DNA of 64,000 nucleotides from Spiroplasma endosymbiont of Diplazon laetatorius (GTDB lineage Bacteria; Bacillota_I; Bacilli_A; Mycoplasmatales; Mycoplasmataceae), in contig NZ_OZ026458.1 in the NCBI RefSeq assembly GCF_964019625.1, positions 434,001 to 498,000 of the forward strand. The letters run 5' to 3'. Shown here piece after piece: positions 1 to 11,456 of this stretch. Each line of letters opens with the position of its first letter. Position 1 is the stretch's first letter. The position numbers were made by a program, and so were the translations under genes. Below the pieces are notes generated by a model. The model did not search any database and was not told where the DNA came from. It saw only the letters and a program-made list of their open reading frames with translations.

Positions 1-605
1 GAAAATCAACAATAATTAAATTAATATTAAGACTTTATGATGCAAGTAGCGGAGATGTGATAATTAATAACAAATTTAATTTAAAAGAATTGAATTTAAA
101 ATCTTGGGTAGAAAAAATAGGGTATGTCGATCAAGAACCTCAAATTCTTACTGATACAATTTATAACAATATTACCTATGGTTTAGAAAATGTAACACCA
201 GAAAAAGTTCATCAAGCTTGTAAAAAAGCTAAATTACACGATTTAATCCTATCTTGACAAGATGGCTATGACACAATTTTATTTGAAAAAGGTTCTAAAC
301 TTAGTGGTGGGCAAAAACAAAGACTAGTTATTGCTCGTTTGTTCTTAAAAGATCCAGAGATAATAATTTTAGATGAAGCTACAAGTGCTTTAGACAATTT
401 GATTCAATCAGAGATTCAACAAGAATTAGAAAAACTTATGATAGGTAGAACAACAATTTCAATAGCTCACAGATTAAGTACCATTAAATCCTTTGATAAA
501 ATCTTTGTTTTAAATGAAAACTCAGATATTATTCAAATAGGAGATTTTGAAGAATTAATCAAAAAACCAGGACTATTTAAAGATCTTTATAAAATAAATG
601 AGTAA
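1..605 (+). CDS. ABC transporter ATP-binding domain (3' part only)
   Basis: Only the C-terminal ATPase part of an ABC transporter is present; the gene starts left of the window. The reading frame begins at base 3, at the KST of the Walker A motif. It continues through a Q-loop region (YVDQEP), the signature LSGGQKQR, Walker B (IIILDEATSALD) and the H-loop (SIAHRLST). This order and spacing are those of ABCB-type exporters, in which this domain follows a six-helix membrane domain, but the membrane part is not visible, so half-transporter versus separate ATPase cannot be settled. One TGA (about 256) is read as Trp. The substrate is unknown. Confidence 0.9.
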
Positions 606-734
606 AGGTTAATTTTAAACATTCATCAAATCTTTTTTGTACATCCTTTTATCATTAAAGTTAGTAATATAGTATTTATTTATATATAATATATTTATTA
701 TTGGCAATTTTTCATAATAAGGGGGGTAATTAAT

Positions 735-3056
735 ATGCAAACACTAACAGCAACACAAGATCAAGAATTTAATTATGTTGAATGTAGAGATGTTGAAGTA
801 CTTGTTGCAGAAATGCGTAAATACATTAAAAATAACAAACTAATTGAAGAAGTTAAAAAAGCATATTATTATGCTGAAGAAAAGCATAAAGACCAAAAGA
901 GAAAGAGTGGAGATCCCTTTATAATTCACCCACTTTCAACAGGTTATTACTTAGCTCAATGAAGAATGGGTCCAAAAACAATTATTGCCGGACTTTTACA
1001 TGACGTTATTGAAGATACTCCAGTTACTTTCTCAGAAATTGAAGACTTATATGGAGTTGAGGTTGCAGATATAGTTGAAGCTGTAACAAAAGTTAGTTAC
1101 TTTACAAAAGAAAACCGTGAACAAATGAAAGCTAACTATTTAAGAAAACTTTTCTTATCTATGATTAGAGATATCAGGGTTATTATTGTTAAAATAGCTG
1201 ACCGTATGCACAACTTATTAACTTTAGAGCATATGAAACCTGAAAAGCAAAAGATTATTGCTAAAGAAACTTTAGAAATATATTCAACAATTGCTCACAG
1301 AATCGGGATGAAAACTGCCAAAAACATCTTAGAAGACTACTCTTTTGAATACTTAAATCCAAAAGAATATAAAAGAGTTAGAAACCTTTTAGAAGAGGAT
1401 AAAAAATCTAGAAAAGACATAATAAAAGAAATAATTGAAGAAATTAACAAGAAACTAAAAGATGAAGGTATTAAAAATACTCAAGTCTTTGGTAGATCAA
1501 AAACTATTTACTCAATTTATAGAAAATTAACACAATTTGGTAAATCATTTAGTGATATAAATGATATTTTAGCTGTGAGAATTATTACTGAAAAACAAGA
1601 TGATTGTTATAAAATACTTGGTTGATTACACCAATTATTTACACCATTATCAGGTAGATTTAAAGATTACATCGCAACACCAAAAAACAACTTGTATCAA
1701 TCACTTCACTCAACTTTATCAAGTAGAGATGGTATCATTTTTGAAGCTCAAATAAGAACTAATGAAATGGATGAAATTGCAGAAAACGGAGCTGCTGCCC
1801 ACTGAAAATATAAAGAGGGTGAAAAGAACGTTGATATTGCAGAAAAACAAAAAGAGATTGACCAAAAAGTTGATATGTTTACAAGATTGATGAATCTTGA
1901 GAAACTTGCAACTGAAAGTATTGAAATAGATTACAAAGAACAGTCAGAAAAAATTGACTTAAGTGGTGAAGTTGTTGAAGAAACATTCAAATCAGACTAC
2001 TTGGCGCCAATGATCTATATTCTTACACCTGATGGTAGTGTTGTAAACTTACCATTTGGATCAACTGTTTTAGACTTTGCATACAAAATCCATACAGAAG
2101 TTGGTAACAAAACTGTTGGAGCTAAAATAAACGGGGTTTTCTCACCTTATAACACAACATTAAACTCAGGAGAAATGGTTGAAATTCAAACTTCAAAAGA
2201 TACAAATCCTCATGAAAAATGATTGCGTTTCGTTCGTACTACAACTGCAAGAAGAGCAATTGAAGATTACTTAAACGAACAAAAATTAAAAGAAGCTGAA
2301 AAAGAGAAAATAACAAATCAAAAAGTTATTAGAAATACTAAACGTGAAATTGACCGTTATATTATTGCAAATAACTTGAAATGAAATGTTAACTCTCTTG
2401 AAGAAATTCAAAAAAAACTTAGTGTTTTAGATTACAAAAATATTGATGAATTCCTATTATCTGTAGGTAATGGTGACTTTTCTATTCCAGAAGCTGTTGA
2501 TATAGTTTATGTATCAAAAGAAGAATTAAGAGATATTGAAGTAATTAATGACATGAAAACAAGAAAATACAAATCATCAAAAGGTAGAGATGACTTGAGA
2601 ATTAATGGAATAGAAAAAGTTAACTGTTCACTTGCTCAATGTTGTTATCCAATACCAATTGAACCTGTAACAAGTTTCATGTCAAAAACAAAAGGTATTC
2701 AAGTTCACAGAAGTGAATGTTTAAATATTACAAACATTAAAAAAGTTAAAAACTTACTTGAAACTGAATGAATTGAAAAGAAAACTGTAAATAAAAAATA
2801 CAGTTCAAAAATCAGAATTAATGCTTATGATAGACCTGGTATCTTATTAGATATAATATCTGTGTTTGCAACTCAAAGAGCTAACTTAACAGAAGTTAAA
2901 ATTATATCTCAAGAAGATGATTATACAGGTAAAGGAAGTATGATTATTTCTGTAAGTGACTTAGAACAATTAAACGTTATTCTAAAAACACTTTCAGAAG
3001 TTCCTGGTATTATTGGAGTTGTAAGAGCAACTTCTTCAGAAAATATTGTAAATTAA
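735..3056 (+). CDS. rel: bifunctional (p)ppGpp synthetase/hydrolase, RelA/SpoT family
   Basis: A 773-residue long-form RSH protein that makes and degrades (p)ppGpp. Domains in order: HD hydrolase (H65, H89-D90 in LLHDVIEDT, then [10 protein letters not shown]), synthetase ([13 protein letters not shown], then DILAVRII and [15 protein letters not shown]), TGS (about 430-490), helical region, CC/zinc-finger region (CSLAQCCYP) and C-terminal ACT (about 690-770). Both catalytic halves keep their motifs, so both activities are expected. The start is set by an AAGGGGGG run at 719-726, 8 nt upstream of ATG. A TATAAT hexamer lies at 685-690. Several in-frame TGA codons encode Trp. Confidence 0.95.
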
Positions 3057-3080
3057 GGGTGTATTTATACACTTTTTTTT
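3057..3080 (+). terminator. intrinsic terminator after rel
   Basis: Hairpin GTGTA-TTTA-TACAC (3059-3072) followed directly by eight T residues, starting at the rel stop codon. Confidence 0.8.
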
Positions 3081-3150
3081 ATTTAAATTATGTTATATTC
3101 TTTTTAAATAGAATTAACTTTATATTTAAAAAACAAGAGCAATAATAGTG

Positions 3151-3179
3151 TTGTTAGTGATTAGTAAATATGATATACT
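3151..3179 (+). promoter_or_regulatory. sigma70-type promoter for the 3215 gene
   Basis: TTGTTA (3151-3156), a 17-nt spacer, then TATACT (3174-3179) with an extended -10 TG at 3171-3172. It lies about 35 nt before the start codon at 3215. Confidence 0.65.
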
Positions 3180-3214
3180 ATAACTAAATATTTATATTTT
3201 ATATGGAGGTACCT

Positions 3215-4024
3215 ATGAAAAAAGAAATGATCTATTTGCCAATTCAAGAATTTGTTCAAGCTAACTTAGATTTTAATATAGCTTCAAATAGAAAAGAATC
3301 TGAATATGATTTTAACTTCACAAGATGAAAAACAATGATTTTCTCAAGTCAAAAATTAAAATTCGTTCTTAAATATGCACAATCAGTTTTACAATGATTA
3401 AGTAAAGTTGTTAATGTTCAAAACTTTAGTGTATCAATCGATACAACTACAGTTGATAGATTTAACTTATCAATTTATGAGTTCGATACTCACGTATTCA
3501 ACTGTTCATTATTCACAAACTTCTACTTAATACCAGAAGGTGACTGATCAAGTAAAATATTTGAAATGCATTTCTCAAAATTTGATTTAAGAAATGGTGA
3601 ATTACAAAAGAAAGAAAACACTAGTTTTTGAAAAGGTGAAGAAGGATTTGAAAAATTCGTAAACATGCTTTACGCAATTATCAAAGAACCTTATAAATTT
3701 GAAAAGGTAGCTCCAGTTCAATGACAAATTGACTTTAAAGATAAAAAATTATCAAGTTCACAAATTAGAATGCAAATTGCATCACTTGTACAAACAGGTG
3801 TTAGACCAGAAGATCCATACTTAACAATAGAACAAGCTATGAAAATCGAAAATGGTGCAAATCCTGATGTAGTTGCTCAAGAAGCAAAAAGCGAAAGTGA
3901 AATGAAAGAAGTTATTAACCCAATATGAGATGAAGCAATCGAACAAGAATCTAAATATAAAGATTTAAACTTCGCAATGGCTAAATCAAGAGGGTTAGAC
4001 CCAACTAAGAAAAAGAAAAGATAA
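3215..4024 (+). CDS. conserved-looking protein of unknown function
   Basis: 269 residues, start ATG with GGAGGT at 3205-3210. It contains six in-frame TGA (Trp) codons, so the gene is invisible under the standard code. The N-terminal ~180 residues are a mixed alpha/beta soluble domain (no signal peptide or membrane segment). A shorter, Glu-rich C-terminal region ends in a basic KKKKR tail. I do not recognise the family. It has its own promoter and terminator, so it is a single-gene unit between rel and the fructose operon. Confidence 0.85.
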
Positions 4025-4048
4025 TACTTACAGTATTATTTTTTTTTA
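4021..4048 (+). terminator. intrinsic terminator overlapping a stop codon
   Basis: AATACT-TAC-AGTATT hairpin beginning inside the TAA stop of the 3215 gene and followed by a run of nine or more T. Confidence 0.75.
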
Positions 4049-4055
4049 TTGAAAA

Positions 4056-4074
4056 TTTTGGTTGTTTTTGGTTG
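4056..4074 (+). promoter_or_regulatory. direct repeat, possible operator of the fru operon
   Basis: TTTTGGTTG occurs twice, at 4056-4064 and 4066-4074, exactly 10 bp apart, so both copies face the same side of the helix. They lie about 45-60 nt upstream of the DeoR-type regulator gene and just upstream of the region where its promoter must be. DeoR-family sugar regulators commonly bind tandem sites near their own operon; that this is such a site is inference. Confidence 0.4.
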
Positions 4075-4116
4075 TTTTTTATCTTTTTTGGAATAATATA
4101 TTTATGAGGTGAAAGA

Positions 4117-4821
4117 ATGATTAGAGAAGAAAGATTAAGGTTAATCCTTGATTATGTCAACGAACAAGATTATTGCTCTAATGAACAAATTTCAAAACAT
4201 TTAAACATTCCCTTCACCACTCTAAGAAGAGATCTTACTGATCTGCACAATGAATCTAAATTAAAAAGAGTTCATGGAGGAGCGAAGACCATTAGAGAAA
4301 AATCAATATTAGAGGCGGTTTTAGATGAAAAACTACTTACCAATATTGATGCCAAAAAAAATATTGCAAAAAAAGCATTAGCTTGTATTAAACCGTTTGA
4401 AACCATCTTTTTAGATGCGGGTTCAACAACATTTTTCTTAGCAGAGTTAATAAAACCTGAATTTAATAACAAGATTTATACAAATTCTATTATTAACGCT
4501 CAAATATTAGCGAAAAATGGTATTAAAGATATTAACTTATTACCAGGAAAATTAAAAATTTCTACAGTAGCAATTTGTGGAGTTGAAACAATTGCTGCTT
4601 TATCAAAATATAATTTTGATTTAGCATTTCTAGGTATAAATGCAGTAGATAATGAATATAATTTCTTCACAACAGATGAAGATGAAGCAGAAGTTAAAAG
4701 AATAGCTATTAGAAATTCACAATTTGCATTTGGTTTAGCAGATACATCAAAAAATAACTCTAAATCACTTGTTAAATTTAGTGATAAGTCTCAAATAGCA
4801 CTTATCAATGAAGAGGTATAA
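4117..4821 (+). CDS. fruR: DeoR-family transcriptional regulator of the fructose operon
   Basis: 234 residues. The N-terminal winged helix-turn-helix (about 1-60; RLRLILDYVNEQ..., then FTTLRRDLTDLHNESKLKRVHGGA) matches the DeoR-family pattern, and the C-terminal part is a DeoR effector-binding sensor domain (FLDAGSTTFFLAEL). Known relatives respond to a phosphorylated sugar such as fructose 1-phosphate. It is the first gene of a tight fruR-fruK-fruA operon (5 nt to fruK), which supports the assignment. SD GAGGTG at 4106-4111. Confidence 0.88.
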   Translation: MIREERLRLILDYVNEQDYCSNEQISKHLNIPFTTLRRDLTDLHNESKLKRVHGGAKTIREKSILEAVLDEKLLTNIDAKKNIAKKALACIKPFETIFLDAGSTTFFLAELIKPEFNNKIYTNSIINAQILAKNGIKDINLLPGKLKISTVAICGVETIAALSKYNFDLAFLGINAVDNEYNFFTTDEDEAEVKRIAIRNSQFAFGLADTSKNNSKSLVKFSDKSQIALINEEV

Positions 4822-4826
4822 AAAAA

Positions 4827-5765
4827 ATGATATATACATTAACATTAAACCCAGCAATAGACCATATTGTTTTAGCTAACAAAAAAGTAGAACTTGGTGT
4901 TACTAACTATTACAACGATGAATACAAAGTTGTTGGTGGTAAAGGAATCAATGCAGGAATAATTTTAAAAAATTTAACTGCTGAAGTTCAAGCAATTGGT
5001 ATTATGGGTGAAGAAAATAAAGAAATATTTTTAAATAAATTTAATGAAATTAATTTAAATAATAAATTTTTCTTAAATCAAGGATCAACAAGAGTTAATT
5101 ACAAAATTAAACATTTAGAATCAAAACAAGAAACTGAGTTAAATGGTATGGGATTTAATACTCAAAAAGAAGTTTTAGATGAATTAGTTCAATACCTAAA
5201 AGATAACCTTAAAAAAGAAGATATCGTAATGTTAACAGGTAGTGTTGCTATGGGTATTGAAAAAGATATCTATGAACAAATTGGAAAACTAGCAAATGAA
5301 AAAGAAGCAATCTTAATTTGTGACGCTACAAATGACTTATTAAAAAATGTTTTAAATGAAAAACCTTTCTTAATAAAACCAAATTTAGAAGAAATTTGTT
5401 CAACATTAGGATTAGAATTCAATGAAGATATTAGTTTTGAAGAAACAAAAGAGTTAATTCAAAAATTAAAAGACTTAGGAGCACAAAATGTACTTTTAAG
5501 TATGGGTTCAAAAGGTAGTTTATATTTTGATTCAAACAATGATATTTATAAAGTTGGAATAGCTCAAGGTAAACTTGTTAACTCAGTGGGAGCTGGAGAT
5601 AGTATGTTAGCTGGATTTGTTTTTGGTAAATATAAAAACTTATCAATTGAAAATACACTTCAATACGCAGCTGCCAGCGGTGCTGCAACAGCATTTAACG
5701 AATGACTTGCTTCAAAAGAAGAAATTGAAACATTAGTTTCACAAATTAAAGTTGAAAAATTATAG
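4827..5765 (+). CDS. fruK: 1-phosphofructokinase
   Basis: 312 residues of the PfkB sugar kinase family: converts fructose 1-phosphate to fructose 1,6-bisphosphate with ATP. Seen: N-terminal MIYTLTLNPAIDH, the substrate-loop GGKGINAG (about 38-45) and the C-terminal ATP-site motif NSVGAGDSMLAG with the catalytic Asp. One TGA near the C-terminus (5703-5705) is Trp and extends the protein by 20 residues. It lies between the regulator and the PTS transporter, the normal gene order for fructose uptake. Confidence 0.93.
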
Positions 5766-5774
5766 GAGGTTCAC

Positions 5775-8060
5775 ATGGAATTAAAAGATTTATTTGGTAA
5801 ACAAATAAGTTTCTTTGATGTTGATTTAAATTCAAAAGACGAAGTTATTGAATTTTTATCTAACAAACTTCAAGAAGAAAAATACATAAAATCTGTTGAA
5901 GATTTCAAAGCAGCTGTTTACAAAAGAGAATCTGAAGGATCAACAGGTGTTGGAGATGGTATTGCTATTCCTCACGTTTTAAATCCTACAGTTCAAAAAT
6001 CAGCAATCGCATTTGCTAAATTAAAAAATAAAGTTGATTGACAATCATTAGATGATCAACCAGCTGACTTAGTATTTATGATTATGACAAACGGAAAAGA
6101 TGGAAACGAACACTTAACAGCTTTAGCTGACTTATCAGGTTTCTTAATGAAATCAGATGTTCAAGCAAAACTGAGAAGTGCTAAATCTATTAAAGATGTA
6201 CAATCTGCATTAACAAAAGAAGAGAAAAAAGTTGAAAAAGTAGAAAAACCAGGAAGTTATGATGTAATTGGTATTACAGCATGTCCTACTGGAATTGCTC
6301 ATACATATATGGCTCAAGAAAAACTTGAAGAATATGCTAGAGCAAAAGGTTTAACAGTTAAAATTGAAACTCAAGGACGTAGAGGAATTGAGAACAAATT
6401 AACTCAAGAAGATATAAATAATGCAAAAGTTATTATTTTGGCTCATGACAAGGCTCTTGAAGGACTTTCAAGATTGAATGGAAAGAAAGTAATTGATACA
6501 CACACTAAAGAAGCTATCTTTAAAGGTGATCAATTAATTGAAAAATATCAAAAAGGGGAAGGATTAACTGAAGTTAAAGCTGCAGGAGATTCTTCAGATG
6601 CAAGTGAATTTACAATGAGAAAATTCCTTGATGTTAAAGGTAATTTACTTGGAGGAATTTCAAGAATGTTGCCATTCGTTGTTGCTGGAGGAATTATTTT
6701 AGGAATAGCATTCTTAATTGACTTTGCTGCAGGTAACGGAAATGCTGGAGGAGAATTTGGAACTGTTAATCCAGTAGCTGGTTGATTTGCTTCAATTGGT
6801 AAGACATCAATGGCTATGATGATTCCTATTTTAGGAGCATTTATTGCATTTTCAATAGTGGGTACCCAAGGTCTTATGCCTGGTATGGTTGCTGGGTTAT
6901 TCTCAACAAATATATTAGGTTTTGGATATGCTTACAATGAAGATGGTAATTCTATTACAGAAGGGTGAAGTGGACTTTGATCAAGATTACTACCTAAAAA
7001 TTTACAAGGTGTCGAGTCTGGATTTATAGGAGCTATTGTTGGTGGTTATTTAGCAGCCTTATTGGTTGTTGGTTGATCAAAAGCGATGGCTAAATTCCCT
7101 AAAGGGTTACAGGGTGCTAGAGACATAGTATTTATACCGGTTATTTCACTTTTATCAATTTCATTATGTATGTTTGCTCTTAACATACCTTTAGGTTTTG
7201 TTATGGGTGGAATAAGTTTGGGAATACAAAAATTAGCAGAATTGAATTTATTATGATTTGTTTCAATTTTAATAGGATTTATGATGTGTGTCGATATGGG
7301 TGGACCAATTAATAAAATTGCTTATTCATTAGGTAATCTAGCAGTTGGTCAAAAACTTGTAACAGAAGCTGGAACACAAGGATACAATGATCAAACAATT
7401 ATTATGGCATCTGCTATGTTAGCTGGTATGTTATCTCCATTAATGGTAGCTTTATCAACAGTTATATTCCCAAAAGCTTGAACAGCGAAAGATAGAGATG
7501 CTGCAAAAGCAAACTGATTGATGGGTGCATGTTTTGTTTCAGAAGGTGCAATTCCGTTTATGGTTAAAGACCCAAAAAGAGTTGCGGTTTCTGCTATGGT
7601 TGGTGGAGCTGTTGTAGGTGGATTGGTTGGAGTGCTGAAAATTAAATTAATGGCTTCTCATGGTGGAATATTTGTATTCCCGCTATTAGGATCAAGTCTA
7701 ATAAGTGAAGGACCTTCAACTGGATCTATGTTATTTGCAATAGGAATGTCAGTTGTTATCCTTTTAGGAGCAAGTTTCTTATCAGCAATGATATTAGGAA
7801 TTTGAAGAACAGCAGATATTAAAACTGGTAAATTAATTCTTGACTCAACAAATGGGGTAAAAGAATCAATTTTAGCTAAAATCGAAGCTGTAAAATCAAA
7901 TGAAAAAATCAAAAATAAAGAAGAAAAATTAACTTTATTAAATACAAAGTTAACTAAATATGGTGAATTTGAATCAGAATTAGTTACAAAACAAAAAGCT
8001 TATCAAGTTCAATTAGCTGAAAAAGCTAAATTAAGAGAATCTAAAAAAGCTAGTAAATAA
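5775..8060 (+). CDS. fruA: PTS fructose transporter subunit IIABC
   Basis: 761 residues carrying all three EII modules in one chain: EIIA (about 1-145; phospho-His H67 in AIPHVL), EIIB (about 160-265; phospho-Cys C170 in TACPTGIAHTYMAQ) and the membrane EIIC domain (about 290-690, many hydrophobic helices). It imports fructose and delivers fructose 1-phosphate to FruK. The last ~50 residues form a charged Lys/Glu-rich tail beyond EIIC. SD AGGAGG at 5764-5769. Numerous TGA codons are Trp. Confidence 0.93.
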
Positions 8061-8062
8061 AT

Positions 8063-8089
8063 AAAAAAACGCTTAAATGCGTTTTTTTA
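8063..8089. terminator. bidirectional terminator between fruA and the minus-strand gene
   Basis: AAAAAAACGC-TTAAAT-GCGTTTTTTT has U-tracts in both directions. The TAA stop of the convergent minus-strand transporter gene (8073-8075) lies in the hairpin loop, so one sequence ends both transcripts. Confidence 0.85.
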
Positions 8090-9458
8090 TTTTTGTCTCT
8101 TCATTTCTCTTATTGACCATAAACATAACAATAAAAACTAATCCAATAACTCATGATACTAACAAACTGAATCCAAACATAAAAGTAAGTATCTCAACGC
8201 TATATTCTATGGCTCCAATAGAATGTAAAATTATAAAAGGTATAAAAGTTAGTAAATTACAAATTATTGCCTGAGCTGCCATTAATCAATTTTTTCCTTC
8301 TCCGTTGAAATGTGCTGCAATAGTAGAAGATGAAGCATAGAATAAAAAGAATCATATTAACTTTGAGAAAATATCTCAACTTCTTAGTGTAAGTTCGTTA
8401 TTATTTCCTGATATGAATAAAGCAAATTTACAATATGTAGGAATAAAAATAGCAAATGACAACAGGATAGCTACAAGAGATAATATTTGGAATTCAACCA
8501 ACAATATTAATCTTTTTTTAACATTTAAATTAATTTCTGTAGAAACAATAGATTTATTGAGTGAAAATATTACATTTGGCATCATTAATACTCAAGACCA
8601 AATAACTGTATTTGATAATCAATACGCATCGCTCCCGCTTGCAATGTTCATGTTTCTACCCATCATAAATAAGTAGAATGTATTATTTATTATTGAAAAT
8701 AAGAAAGAAGCTGATGCGTTAGATCAAAACATTTTTGTAAATGTTAATTCTTTAATTCTAAAATTAAATGTTTTAAAATTAAAGAATTTTTTAAATCCAA
8801 ATATTTTGGCAATCATCATCAGTGAAACAAAAAATAAACAAATTTCAGCTAGCAGGGAACTTAAACCTAAACCTATATAATTGTTATCAAAAACATAATT
8901 ATTAGCTAAAGTAAAGTCAAACAGTATTGAAATTAACAATTTAGAAATTAGTAACACTAAAAAACCTTTATAATTTTTTAAATTTAATAAAACAACTATA
9001 GAGACTCCTGACAGTATTGCTGGAATTTTACTTCATAGTTGTAGAGAGAAAAAAATTCTCTGTTCATATCCTTTGTCTGACCCCATTACATTAACTAAAT
9101 CTCCTACAAAAATAGTCAGTATTGAAATTATCACCATATAAATTGCAAAAGTTATTAAATAAACTTCTCTAACTTTATTTAAATCTTCTTTTTTGTTTAC
9201 TATTAATCGGCCAAATCATCAAAACAATGGCAAAATTATAGTTTCTTGAATTACCTCCAACATTATGTTTAAATAGTCTCACTGAACATAAGTATCAACA
9301 TTAGCTGACATATATCTTGTTATAACCAATGCCCTTACCAAAACCCAACAAGCTGGTATTAGTGAATAAAGAAACATTCAAATAAATAAGTTTCAATGAC
9401 CTTTCTGTTCTTTTAATGTGATTTTTATATCTCTTTTAAAATTATTAATTAAATTCAT
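8073..9458 (-). CDS. multidrug/oligosaccharide-type flippase, MATE-like membrane protein
   Basis: 461 residues, about 12 hydrophobic segments, most consistent with the MATE branch of the MOP superfamily (Na+/H+-coupled exporters). Seen: the length, paired six-helix halves, and a first-half motif region QETIILPLFWWFGRL resembling the conserved MATE helix 2. It starts inside the preceding kinase gene (14-nt overlap, SD GAGGAG), so the two are translationally coupled. Nine or so TGA codons are Trp. The substrate is unknown; a lipid or choline-related flippase is possible given the neighbour, but that is inference. Confidence 0.65.
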
Positions 9459-10101
9459 CCTCTATTACTCCTCAATTATTTACTATTCATAATTTTATGT
9501 ATTCATATCATTCAAAAACTTCATTGTTTCTACTGTTTTTCTGATCTTTTTCAATTCTATTTAAAATTGTTTCTTTAATTTTCTTCACTTCTCCAACTTT
9601 ATAATTTAAATGTTTAAATACTTTAACTAAATTTTCTATGTACTTGTCATGCTCTTTTTTTTCATCGCCAAAGTTAACTCATAACCAACAAACATAAGCG
9701 ATATCCTCGTATTCATCCCCAAAGTATGATCCATCTCAGTCAATTATTTTCATTATTTTATGATCTTTTTCAAATACAACATTTACGGGACTTAGATCTC
9801 CATGCACTATTACTTGATTTTCTGAGTTTCTATATAAATTGTGCATATTTTTTATAATATCTATTATATGAATAATTGAGTGCAAAGGCATGCAAATTAC
9901 TTTTTCTAAAGTTTCGCCATCAACAAACTCATAACTATATTTGTTTTTATCAATATCTTTGAATTTTGCAATATATTTAAAATTTGCTTTATTTAATATT
10001 TCAAAAATCTTTAAAGTGTTCTTTGAATTATTATTTTTTTCTTTCGTTATTCATTCACCGGACTTGACTAATTTCTTTCCTGATAATCCATTTTCTTTCA
10101 T
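9445..10101 (-). CDS. aminoglycoside/choline phosphotransferase-fold kinase
   Basis: 218 residues. The catalytic motifs of the APH/choline kinase fold are present: VIVHGDLSPVNVVF (Brenner-type HGD..xxN loop) and IIDWDGSYFGDEYEDIA (metal-binding DxD region). Short for the family (usually 260-300 residues); the N-lobe is reduced. Mollicute relatives are often called LicA-like or aminoglycoside phosphotransferase-like. The operon with a flippase-like transporter could mean a cell-surface phosphocholine-type pathway, but no substrate can be read from the sequence. Divergent from hisS. Confidence 0.75.
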
Positions 10102-10217
10102 TTTTTTATTCCTTTTTAAGATAATATAATAAAATTAAAACTTTTTTTGGTGTTTAAATTTTTTTGTTTTTCTCTATTTAAAAAAAGTGTAAAATATTAT
10201 GGTTAGAGGTGAAAAAC

Positions 10218-11453
10218 ATGATTCAAAAACCAAGAGGAACAGAAGATTTAATAGACTTAAAGGTAAGAGAATTCTTTGCTTTAGAAGTAATTATTAGACA
10301 AATAGTTGATACATTTAACTATAATGAAATAAAAACTCCATTATTTGAAAGTTTAGAACTTTTCAAAAGAGGAGTGGGAGAAGAAACTGATATAGTTTCT
10401 AAAGAAATGTATACATTTAAAGATAGAAAAGATAGAGAATTAACTTTAAGACCAGAAGGAACCGCTCCAACTGTTAGAGCTATTTTAGAAAACAAAATGT
10501 ATATAAATGAAAACTTACCTTTAAAATTATTCTATTTTGGATCAATGTTTAGATATGAAAGACCTCAAGCTGGAAGAAACAGACAATTTAATCAATTTGG
10601 AGTTGAGGTTTTTGGACCAAAATCACCTGAAATTGACAGTGAAATTATTTGTTTATCTTCAACTATTCTAAACTCAATAGGTTTAGATAACCACACAGTT
10701 CACTTAAATTACTTAGTGAATGGTGAACAAAGAAAACAATACATAAATGATTTAAAAAAATATTTAGAACCAAAACAATTATGTGATGATTGCAAAAAAA
10801 GAATTGAATCAAATCCTTTAAGGGTATTGGACTGTAAAGTTGATTCAAAACAATTTGGTGATGTAATTGATATGAAAGATTATTTATCACAAGAAGATAA
10901 AATACATTTTGAAACATTGGTTTCAAACTTAAAAAATATTGGTATTAAACCAGTAATTGACAAAATGTTAGTTAGAGGATTAGATTACTACACTGGTTTT
11001 GTTTATGAAGTAAAAGACAAAAAAGGATCTACTTTACTTGGTGGAGGGAGATATGATGAACTTGTAAATCAGCTTGGAAATGTTGATTTACCAGCAGCTG
11101 GATTTGGACTTGGAATGGAAAGAATCTTAATAGCTCTTCAAGAAGAAGAAATTTATATTTCTGAACCTGTAAGTTTAGATGCTTACATCATTGGGTTAAG
11201 CGAAAAAGCAAAACAATTTTCTAATATATTACTTTTAATGTTAAGAAAATCAGGATTAAAAGTTGATTTTGATTTCATGAACAGAAGTATGAAATCTGCT
11301 TTCAAACAATCAGAAAAATTAAACTCAAAAAACATTATCATTATTGGTGATAATGAATTAAAAGATAATGTTGTTGTAATTAAAAATCAAATAACAAAAG
11401 AAGAGAAAAAAGTGGCATTTGAAAAAATAGTAGATGTAATAATGGGAGAATAA
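10218..11453 (+). CDS. hisS: histidine--tRNA ligase
   Basis: 411 residues, class II synthetase. Seen: the N-terminal MIQKPRGTEDL typical of HisRS, motif 2 (RYERPQAGRNRQFNQFGVE), the HisRS-specific VRGLDYYTGFVYE and GGGRYDEL motifs, motif 3 (GFGLGMERI) and a C-terminal anticodon-binding domain (about 325-411). ATG at 10218 is preferred over an in-frame GTG at 10209 because the AGAGGTG Shine-Dalgarno covers the GTG. Followed 3 nt later by aspS, the common HisRS-AspRS operon. Confidence 0.95.
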   Translation: MIQKPRGTEDLIDLKVREFFALEVIIRQIVDTFNYNEIKTPLFESLELFKRGVGEETDIVSKEMYTFKDRKDRELTLRPEGTAPTVRAILENKMYINENLPLKLFYFGSMFRYERPQAGRNRQFNQFGVEVFGPKSPEIDSEIICLSSTILNSIGLDNHTVHLNYLVNGEQRKQYINDLKKYLEPKQLCDDCKKRIESNPLRVLDCKVDSKQFGDVIDMKDYLSQEDKIHFETLVSNLKNIGIKPVIDKMLVRGLDYYTGFVYEVKDKKGSTLLGGGRYDELVNQLGNVDLPAAGFGLGMERILIALQEEEIYISEPVSLDAYIIGLSEKAKQFSNILLLMLRKSGLKVDFDFMNRSMKSAFKQSEKLNSKNIIIIGDNELKDNVVVIKNQITKEEKKVAFEKIVDVIMGE

Positions 11454-11456
11454 AAA

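Noticed and set aside
10209-10217. GTG start giving HisRS three extra residues
   Set aside because: The GTG is part of the AGAGGTG Shine-Dalgarno for the ATG at 10218, and MIQKPRGTEDL is the usual HisRS beginning.
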